DNA of 57,269 nt, taken from an uncultured Eubacteriales bacterium. Lineage in GTDB: Bacteria; Bacillota; Clostridia; Monoglobales; Monoglobaceae. Where the stretch lies: positions 1 to 57,269 of the forward strand of contig URAN01000014.1 in the NCBI GenBank assembly GCA_900545865.1, in the 5' to 3' direction. Within the stretch, counting starts at the first letter, position 1; every line of letters begins with the position of its first letter. The notes below the pieces were generated by a model. That model ran no database searches and had not been told where the DNA came from. It saw only the letters and a list, made by a program, of their open reading frames with translations. Positions 36,892-42,547 of the stretch are shown here, one piece after another. The translations under genes were made by a program, and so were the position numbers.

Positions 36892-38274
36892 TTATTTGAG
36901 AAAAAGATGTAAAAGTTTTTCGTACATCTTGTTTTTATATGGCTGATAGCGCATTGGCAGGTCAAGCCATGTCTTTTTGTCCATAATGGATTTATAGTGC
37001 GAAAATGCATCAAAGCCGTCCTTGCCGTGGTATGATCCCATACCGCTTTGACCAACACCGCCAAACCCCATTTCGCTTGTTGAAAGATGAACAACCACAT
37101 CGTTTATGCATCCGCCGCCGTACGAAAGCTCGGTTGTAATGCGTTTGATTTGCCCTTTGTCGCTTGAAAAAAGATAAAGAGCAAGAGGTTTATCTTTGTC
37201 TTTAAGGTTATCGACCATTTTATCAAAGTCGTCAAAGGTAAGTATAGGCATAATCGGACCGAAAATTTCTTCGCCCATAACCGTATCGTTCTCTGTTACA
37301 TGATCCATAACCGTCGGCGCAATGCGGTTTGAGCCGCGATCTGTTTCGCCGCCTATAATGACTTTGTTTTTGTCGATAAGACCGCACAGCCTTTCGAAGT
37401 GTTTTTGGTTAATAATTTTGCCGTAATCCTTATTTTTAAGAGGATTTTCACCGTATTGAATCTTTATTTGTGATGCGACCTCGCTTATAAATTTGTCCTT
37501 GACCGAACTTTCACAAAGTATATAATCGGGCGCAACACAAGTCTGGCCGCAATTTAGAAATTTTCCGAACACAATTCTTTTTGCGGCAAGAGCAATGTTG
37601 GCGCTTTTGTCTACAATACATGGACTTTTGCCGCCGAGTTCCAATACTGCCGGCGTCAGATGCTCGGCGGTATGACGCAAGACCTCTTTCCCGACAGCTT
37701 GACTTCCCGTAAAAAATACAAAGTCGAATTTTTGCTCTAAAAGAGCGGCATTTTCCGCTCTGCCGCCGGTGATTACCGCGATATATTCCGCATCGAAACA
37801 CTCGGATATTATTTTTGAGATAATTGCACTTGTTGCGGGGGAGTATGCGCTTGGCTTGACAACGGCTGTGTTTCCTGCCGCAATTGCGTCAGCAAGAGGG
37901 TCAACGGTTAAAAGAAACGGATAATTCCACGGACTCATAATAAGCGTGTTTCCGTAAGGAACGGGCTGTTTAAAACAGTGGGCATGAAAATTTGTGATGG
38001 GTGTAAATACCGTTTTTCTCTTTGCAAACTTTTTTGTATGCCGAATCATATATGTAATTTCGGAAAGAACAAGACCTATTTCGCACATAAAACTCTCATA
38101 ATCACTTTTTCCGAGATCTGTGTGCAGAGCTTGCAAAATTTCGTTTTCATATTTTTTTATTGCTGCATAAAGTTTTTTCAGTTGCTCAATGCGAAAATTC
38201 ACCGGAACGGTAACTCCGCTTTTATAATATTCTCTTTGTTTATCAAGCAAAGATGCTATCTGTTCGTTTGTCAT
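36892..38274 (-). CDS. Aldehyde dehydrogenase, class 3-like
   Basis: This 460-residue NAD(P)-dependent enzyme oxidises aldehydes to acids. The catalytic cysteine is C246 (NCGQTCVAPDY) and the general-base glutamate lies in LELGGKSPC near 212. The cofactor loop FTGSQAVGKEV and the MSPWNYPF segment are present. Length and the lack of an N-terminal extension fit the class 3 group, which prefers medium- and long-chain or aromatic aldehydes. The ATG at 38274 has GGAG upstream within the end of the alcohol dehydrogenase gene; the two genes are 2 bases apart. With DegV downstream, a fatty-aldehyde substrate is likely but not proven. Confidence 0.93.
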   Translation of the reverse strand: MTNEQIASLLDKQREYYKSGVTVPVNFRIEQLKKLYAAIKKYENEILQALHTDLGKSDYESFMCEIGLVLSEITYMIRHTKKFAKRKTVFTPITNFHAHCFKQPVPYGNTLIMSPWNYPFLLTVDPLADAIAAGNTAVVKPSAYSPATSAIISKIISECFDAEYIAVITGGRAENAALLEQKFDFVFFTGSQAVGKEVLRHTAEHLTPAVLELGGKSPCIVDKSANIALAAKRIVFGKFLNCGQTCVAPDYILCESSVKDKFISEVASQIKIQYGENPLKNKDYGKIINQKHFERLCGLIDKNKVIIGGETDRGSNRIAPTVMDHVTENDTVMGEEIFGPIMPILTFDDFDKMVDNLKDKDKPLALYLFSSDKGQIKRITTELSYGGGCINDVVVHLSTSEMGFGGVGQSGMGSYHGKDGFDAFSHYKSIMDKKTWLDLPMRYQPYKNKMYEKLLHLFLK

Positions 38275-38276
38275 AA

Positions 38277-39485
38277 TTACTTGCTCCAATCTGCTGTTTT
38301 ATAATAAAAACTTTCAAGTTCCTTTTTTGTCATAAGTTTTGGGACGGGATATAGAGGATTTGCCTCTTTTTCAGCATATCTTGCCATTATCGGAATATCC
38401 TCTTTGATGATTCCGCCGATCTTATCCGGAATGTTCATTTCTTTATTAAGAGTTTTTATGGCGTCGATATATTTTTTTGCTCCGACCTCTATGGAATCAT
38501 TTTCGCTGCATACCCCTGCCGCTATTGCAAGCCTATAAAGTTTCTTGTGAGCTTTTTTGCCGTAAGCCTCGAGAACATACGGCATTATTACCGAATTTGC
38601 GAGTCCGTGCGGTATTCCGTATTGTCCGCCGAGAGAATGTGCGATTGCATGAATATACCCAACATAAGATTTTGAAAAAGCTATCCCGGCTTTATATGCC
38701 GCAATCAGCATATTTTTCCTTGCAAATTCGTTTTCACCGTCCGAATAAGCGGCTTTGATATTATCAAAAATAAGCCGAACGGCATCAACAGCGAGTTGCC
38801 TTGTCTCTGATGTTGTCGAGCGACCTATATACGCCTCTGTGGCGTGGGTGAGGGCATCCATCCCTGTTGTGGCAGTTAAATTTTTAGGCAGGGAATACGT
38901 GAGCTTTGCGTCAAGCACAGCATAGCGCGGAATCAGCGGAAAGCTCATAATTGCGTATTTATGATGTGTATCCGAATCTGTTATAACAGACGCAAGAGTC
39001 GTTTCACTTCCCGTTCCGGCAGTGGTGGGAACAGCAATAAGAGTCGGTACCTTGCGCAGCACGCGAAGAATCCCTTTCATTCGGCTTATGGGTCGTTTGG
39101 GATAAGCGACACGCGCGGATATTGCCTTTGCACAATCTATTGACGAACCTCCGCCAACGGCAATAAGACAATCACATTCGTGTGATTTATAAATTAACAG
39201 TGCATCTTCCACGTTTTTTACGGTGGGATTGGGCTGAACATCACCATATATCGTATAGCGTATGCAGCCGTTTTTTAACGAATATTCAACGGGACGGATA
39301 AGTCCGTTGTTGATTATACCATTATCTGTGACAATAAGTACGGATTTGCTTTTTTCGGTTTTTAATATTTCGCCGATTTTTTCGAACGAATCGATTATTA
39401 TAGGTTCTCTGTACGGAAGAAAAGGCAGAGCAATTCTAAAAGCCGTTTGAAATATACGGCAAAAAGCTGATTTTATAATAAACAT
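38277..39485 (-). CDS. Iron-containing alcohol dehydrogenase
   Basis: This 402-residue enzyme of the group III alcohol dehydrogenases interconverts alcohols and aldehydes with NAD(P)H. It shows the cofactor loop GGGSSIDCAKA, PTTAGTGSETT, and the metal-binding residues in DAKLTYSLP...GMDALTHATEAY and HAIAHSLGGQYGIPHG. The N-terminus has a short hydrophobic stretch (SAFCRIFQTAFRIALPFLPY) not usual for the family, which may be an amphipathic helix. GAGGT lies 5 bases before the ATG. It sits 12 bases after marR and 2 bases before ALDH, so alcohol-to-aldehyde-to-acid oxidation (or the reverse) can run in one operon. Confidence 0.93.
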   Translation of the reverse strand: MFIIKSAFCRIFQTAFRIALPFLPYREPIIIDSFEKIGEILKTEKSKSVLIVTDNGIINNGLIRPVEYSLKNGCIRYTIYGDVQPNPTVKNVEDALLIYKSHECDCLIAVGGGSSIDCAKAISARVAYPKRPISRMKGILRVLRKVPTLIAVPTTAGTGSETTLASVITDSDTHHKYAIMSFPLIPRYAVLDAKLTYSLPKNLTATTGMDALTHATEAYIGRSTTSETRQLAVDAVRLIFDNIKAAYSDGENEFARKNMLIAAYKAGIAFSKSYVGYIHAIAHSLGGQYGIPHGLANSVIMPYVLEAYGKKAHKKLYRLAIAAGVCSENDSIEVGAKKYIDAIKTLNKEMNIPDKIGGIIKEDIPIMARYAEKEANPLYPVPKLMTKKELESFYYKTADWSK

Positions 39486-39497
39486 AATTACCTCGCT

Positions 39498-39941
39498 TTA
39501 TTCATATTCTTTTACTGCTCTATCGATGCTTTCGCTTATGGCGTTCAGACAGGAATAAAGAATCTCTCTGTCCTTGTCGGAAATAGCATCGTTTATTTTG
39601 TCGAGAACAAGGTCGATTTTATCTGCGATTTTTTTGCCTGCGATAAGCCCTGATTCGGTAAGCTCAAACGGCGAATTATATCTTTTTTTGCTCTGACATT
39701 TACAAAATAAGTATCCGTTTTTTTCAAGATAATCAAGACTTCGTGATATGGTGGCTTTATCTTCCTCGCATAGTTCGCACAACTCCGTTGCCGTAAGATT
39801 ATTTGTTTTATAAAGATAATAAAGGCATGAGATGTGCGGACTTCTGAGATTATATTCCGCCATTTCTTTGTTTTTGATTTTTCGTATGTTCCTGTTTATG
39901 CGATTGATTAACGTGGTAAACGCCTCGTATCGGTCTGTCAT
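39498..39941 (-). CDS. MarR family regulator of the ADH/ALDH operon
   Basis: This 147-residue regulator has the MarR fold: helix-turn-helix around residues 50-80 (LTATELCELCEEDKATISRSLDYLEKNG) and a wing (CKCQSKKRYNSPFELTESG). The frame is open to 40187, but AAGGAG lies 8 bases before the ATG at 39941 and the promoter lies just upstream, which fixes the start. Two palindromes with the same TTGAAATTTCAA-type core flank the promoter. The protein probably represses its own operon. Together with DegV and the two dehydrogenases this resembles lipid-responsive regulators such as FabT, but the ligand is not known. Confidence 0.9.
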   Translation of the reverse strand: MTDRYEAFTTLINRINRNIRKIKNKEMAEYNLRSPHISCLYYLYKTNNLTATELCELCEEDKATISRSLDYLEKNGYLFCKCQSKKRYNSPFELTESGLIAGKKIADKIDLVLDKINDAISDKDREILYSCLNAISESIDRAVKEYE

Positions 39942-39958
39942 ATTACTTTCTCCTTTGC

Positions 39959-40012
39959 TTGTTGAAATTTCAACAAACAAGATTATAACACAGAAATGTT
40001 GAAATGTCAACA
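39959..40012 (-). promoter_or_regulatory. Promoter with twin MarR operators
   Basis: Leftward TTGACA (40010-40005) and TATAAT (39987-39982) are 17 bases apart. A perfect 18-bp palindrome TTGTTGAAATTTCAACAA (39959-39976) lies just after the start of transcription. A near-identical copy TGTTGAAATGTCAACA (39997-40012) covers the -35. Confidence 0.92.
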
Positions 40013-40023
40013 AGTTTTTTGAT

Positions 40024-40240
40024 TTTATGCCGAAAAATTTAATTGCCGCACTTGAGGCCGGAATTTGCATAAATAACTCGTCCGTTACAATCGTACACGG
40101 GATGAGCCGCCCAATCGGTGCGCTTTTCCATTGTGATTCCCAAAATGACATCCGATGCGCTTGCAAGCGGCAGCCCCGGAAACACACGTAAAAATGTCAA
40201 ATCGGAGGACATTGCGGCGATATATAAGGCGTTGATTTAG
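40024..40240 (+). pseudogene. Degraded iron-containing alcohol dehydrogenase
   Basis: Two fragments of one gene are visible in different frames. The first (from about 40024) encodes LIAALEAGICINNSSVTIVHGMSRPIGALFH, a hallmark internal segment of group III alcohol dehydrogenases. The second (40145-40240) encodes DALASGSPGNT...EDIAAIYKALI, the usual C-terminus. The roughly 80 residues that normally lie between them, including a metal ligand, are deleted, and the N-terminal half is missing. It is a different paralogue from the intact enzyme at 38277-39485 and lies on the other strand. Confidence 0.75.
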
Positions 40241-40251
40241 TTTTGCTGTAT

Positions 40252-40291
40252 AAAAAGACTTCGGATTTTAATAAACTTGAAGTCTTTTTTT
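40252..40291. terminator. Terminator after the dehydrogenase pseudogene
   Basis: A perfect 11-bp stem (40252-40262 and 40279-40289) is followed by more T. It presumably served the broken gene. Confidence 0.8.
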
Positions 40292-40370
40292 GATTCCTTG
40301 CGATTCCTGATATTCACAATGGAAGGTTATATATTTTCAAGATTATGTTAAAATATATACTTGAAAGGTT

Positions 40371-41225
40371 GTGAATACAGTGAATGAGAACATTATTACA
40401 AATGAACTAATCAATAACTTCAAAATTTATCTTTATGAAGAAGAACGGAGCGAAAACACCATTGAAAAATATATGCGTGACATTCGCTTCTTCCGTGAGT
40501 GGTTACAAGACAGATGCGTTGATAAATCGGTTGTTATCGAATACAAAAAAGAACTTTGCAAAAGATATGCGGTGAAAAGCGTAAATTCAATATTGTCATC
40601 GCTTAACGCATTTTTTGTATTTATGGGTTGGTATGATTTGAAAGTGAAAACATTGAAAATCCAACGGCGAATATTTGCTGATAAGTCAAAGGAGCTATCA
40701 AAAGCGGAGTATGAACGGCTGTTGACTGCGGCAAAGGATAAGAAAAATGAGCGGCTCTATTATTTAATGCAGACAATAGCAAGCACGGGCTTGCGCGTGT
40801 CAGAAATAAAATATGTGACGGTCGGCGCGGTGAATAAAGGACAGGCGGTTATAAACTGCAAAGGAAAGATAAGACAAATATTTTTGCCGAAAAGGCTTTG
40901 TCAAATGCTGAAAGAGTATATAAAATCCCGAAATATAAAAAGCGGAGCGGTGTTTGTTTCAAAAAACGGCAGACCGCTTGACCGCTCGAATATCTGGAAG
41001 ATGCTTAAAGACTTGTGCAAGTCCGCCGGGGTGAACAAAGACAAGGTTTTCCCCCATAATTTCAGACACTTGTTTGCACGGACGTTTTACAGTCTGCAAA
41101 AAGATATAGTGCGGCTCGCCGACATACTCGGACATTCAAGTATCGAAACTACGCGTATATATACGATTGAAAGCGGAGAAGAGCATATAAGACAGCTGCA
41201 AAAGCTCGGACTTTTGCGTTATTAA
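40371..41225 (+). CDS. Tyrosine recombinase, XerC/D-like
   Basis: This 284-residue site-specific recombinase has an N-terminal core-binding domain (about 10-95) and a catalytic domain. All active-site residues are present: R142 (TGLRVSEI), a beta-hairpin lysine near 164-166, H229-x-x-R232 (HNFRHLF), H255 (LGHSS) and nucleophile Y264 (TRIYT). It lacks the longer N-terminal region of phage integrases and matches the small XerC/D or inversion-type enzymes. The start is GTG at 40371 or 40380; spacing to AAAGG favours neither clearly. No phage or plasmid genes are nearby. Exact 20-bp inverted repeats start 10 bases after the stop, making DNA inversion its likely job. Confidence 0.93.
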   Translation: MNTVNENIITNELINNFKIYLYEEERSENTIEKYMRDIRFFREWLQDRCVDKSVVIEYKKELCKRYAVKSVNSILSSLNAFFVFMGWYDLKVKTLKIQRRIFADKSKELSKAEYERLLTAAKDKKNERLYYLMQTIASTGLRVSEIKYVTVGAVNKGQAVINCKGKIRQIFLPKRLCQMLKEYIKSRNIKSGAVFVSKNGRPLDRSNIWKMLKDLCKSAGVNKDKVFPHNFRHLFARTFYSLQKDIVRLADILGHSSIETTRIYTIESGEEHIRQLQKLGLLRY

Positions 41226-41234
41226 AATAAAAAA

Positions 41235-41254
41235 CACATAATCAATATTATGTG
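41235..41254 (+). repeat. Inverted repeat left (IRL) of candidate DNA switch
   Basis: The sequence CACATAATCAATATTATGTG is repeated exactly, in reverse complement, at 41518-41537. Each copy is itself two 8-bp arms around a 4-base asymmetric centre (CAAT). This is the usual build of a tyrosine-recombinase crossover site. Confidence 0.9.
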
Positions 41255-41290
41255 ATGGATAGTATGATTATATTCGTATTTGACAGCTTT

Positions 41291-41319
41291 AGTTTAGCAC
41301 AATTTGCTTTAAATGTCAA
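41291..41319 (-). promoter_or_regulatory. Promoter inside the invertible segment
   Basis: Read leftward, TTGACA (41319-41314) and TAAACT (41296-41291) are 17 bases apart. The -35 is perfect and the -10 matches four of six positions. Confidence 0.6.
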
Positions 41320-41451
41320 GAGAATAGCCTACATAAATTATTAATTTGTTAATATAACGAAAAATAAGCAACTCGAAATAAGCCAATTTGTTATTTTGAC
41401 AAGAAATTGGCTTAATTTCGTGTGCCCTTTTTTAACAGAATGTCAGACGTT

Positions 41452-41473
41452 GGCGAAAAATCGCCGTTTTTTT
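41452..41473 (+). terminator. Terminator inside the invertible segment
   Basis: A 5-bp GC-rich stem (GGCGA and TCGCC, loop of four A) is followed by G and seven T. It is a compact rho-independent terminator pointing right. Confidence 0.75.
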
Positions 41474-41517
41474 GTATAGGCAAGACGAAAAAAGATTTAA
41501 AAATATTAATTTTTTAC

Positions 41518-41537
41518 CACATAATATTGATTATGTG
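41518..41537 (-). repeat. Inverted repeat right (IRR) of candidate DNA switch
   Basis: This is the exact reverse complement of 41235-41254. One extra matching base pair on each side makes it a longer palindrome (ACCACATAAT with ATTATGTGGT). Confidence 0.9.
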
Positions 41538-41544
41538 GTACGCG

Positions 41545-41592
41545 TCGGCAAAACAGAATAAATGCACGAATAAAGAGCATTGCCGATTTTTT
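41545..41592 (+). terminator. Terminator-like hairpin before the TetR gene
   Basis: TCGGCA pairs with TGCCGA across a long loop that contains a second ATGC/GCAT pair, and seven T follow. The long loop makes it weaker than a standard terminator; it may attenuate read-through from the switch. Confidence 0.45.
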
Positions 41593-41607
41593 TGGTTTAT
41601 AAAATAA

Positions 41608-41640
41608 GTGAACGTTTGCTTGCGTTAACAAAATGTTCAC
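41608..41640 (+). promoter_or_regulatory. Possible TetR operator
   Basis: GTGAACGTTT and AAAATGTTCAC form an imperfect inverted repeat upstream of a TATAAT (41673-41678) that has no clear -35. A repressor or activator site is plausible for the regulator encoded downstream. Confidence 0.4.
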
Positions 41641-41794
41641 AAGTAAACAATTAAATAGTAAAATAATTGAGGTATAATTTATTTTATTGCCGAAAAAAGG
41701 TAAAATAATATGTGCAAAGGTCAAAACGTATACCACGCAATGCGGACGGAACGATTTTATGCACATGGCTGAAATAAAAGAGGAGGCGTGCACT

Positions 41795-42361
41795 GTGCCT
41801 GCACAAAAAAGAGAAGAGATATTGGATAAATGCATAGGAATTTTTGCGGATAACGGAATCGAGAATACGGCTGTTTCGGTAATATGCCGTAAAATGCCGA
41901 TAAATCCGGCAACGCTTTATAAGTTCTTTTCGTCCAAAAAGGAAATCATTTCGGAATGTGTAAAGCGATGCAGCTCGAACATAGAAACTGAGCTTTTAAA
42001 CGGAATGAAAAAGTATGAGAATGATATTCGCGGAATGGGTGAGTTTTTCTTTGAAGTGGTAAAGAAAAATTCAAAGGGAATGAGATTTTGCGTTCAGGTT
42101 TTTACAAGCCCGAACAGCGAAAACGACTTTAATTCGCCGACATTGTACTTTAGAAACAAGTACGCGGTGTATTCGAATATAATTGCCGAAATAGTCGGTG
42201 TGGATACAAAAATTTTTGAGCCGTATTTCAGACTGTTTTTATCGGTTATGTACTATTATGTTCTGACCGATGACGAAAAACAGTGTAATGTACAAAGGCT
42301 CAAGATATATGAATTGTTATTGAAAGAAAGCGGCAAGGAAAAGACCGAACCGAATAAATGA
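41795..42361 (+). CDS. TetR family regulator
   Basis: This 188-residue regulator has an N-terminal TetR helix-turn-helix (about residues 5-50: KREEILDKCIGIFADNGIENTAVSVICRK...TLYKFFSSKKEII) and an all-helical ligand and dimer domain. Open frame starts at 41687, but the GTG at 41795 has GGAGG 8 bases upstream and gives the usual length. It lies between the candidate DNA switch and the dockerin-protein gene, 186 bases before the latter, and in the same direction. It is a plausible controller of the surface cluster. Ligand unknown. Confidence 0.87.
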   Translation: MPAQKREEILDKCIGIFADNGIENTAVSVICRKMPINPATLYKFFSSKKEIISECVKRCSSNIETELLNGMKKYENDIRGMGEFFFEVVKKNSKGMRFCVQVFTSPNSENDFNSPTLYFRNKYAVYSNIIAEIVGVDTKIFEPYFRLFLSVMYYYVLTDDEKQCNVQRLKIYELLLKESGKEKTEPNK

Positions 42362-42446
42362 GTTAATTATCCGCGTGGGGCGGTATAATTATATATGTGA
42401 ATCCGATGCGCCCGAAAGATATACAGAAAGGGAGGGAGGATAAGAT

Positions 42447-42521
42447 TTGCATCGGGAATGGAGTTTTAAAAATAAGGGCGCAAAAGTTCACAAAAAGAAA
42501 GAAAGTATAAACAAAAATTAA
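42447..42521 (+). CDS. Possible 24-residue leader peptide
   Basis: A TTG start 7 bases after an unusually strong GGGAGGGAGG opens a 24-codon frame rich in Lys and Asn. It ends at TAA 26 bases before the dockerin-protein gene. The strong ribosome site has no other start to serve. It may be a leader peptide or only a standby ribosome site. No family recognised. Confidence 0.35.
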   Translation: MHREWSFKNKGAKVHKKKESINKN

Positions 42522-42547
42522 TGATTTGAAAGGAAGAAACAAAAATT

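Larger units (their letters stand above)
41255..41517. other. Candidate invertible segment (263 bp)
   Basis: The segment between the inverted repeats holds no gene. It carries a leftward promoter (41319-41291), an 11-bp inverted repeat (arms near 41379-41389 and 41404-41414) and a rightward terminator (41452-41473). In the present orientation the promoter points back at the recombinase gene and the terminator faces the TetR gene. Inversion would move the promoter to about 41453-41481, pointing right. Confidence 0.6.

Noticed and set aside
40371..41225. Integrase of a prophage or conjugative element
   Set aside because: No phage, plasmid or transfer genes flank it, and its nearest partner sites are the inverted repeats just downstream.
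41280..41308. Rightward promoter in the invertible segment at TTGACA 41280-41285
   Set aside because: No acceptable -10 lies 16-18 bases downstream; the leftward promoter on the same stretch is much better.
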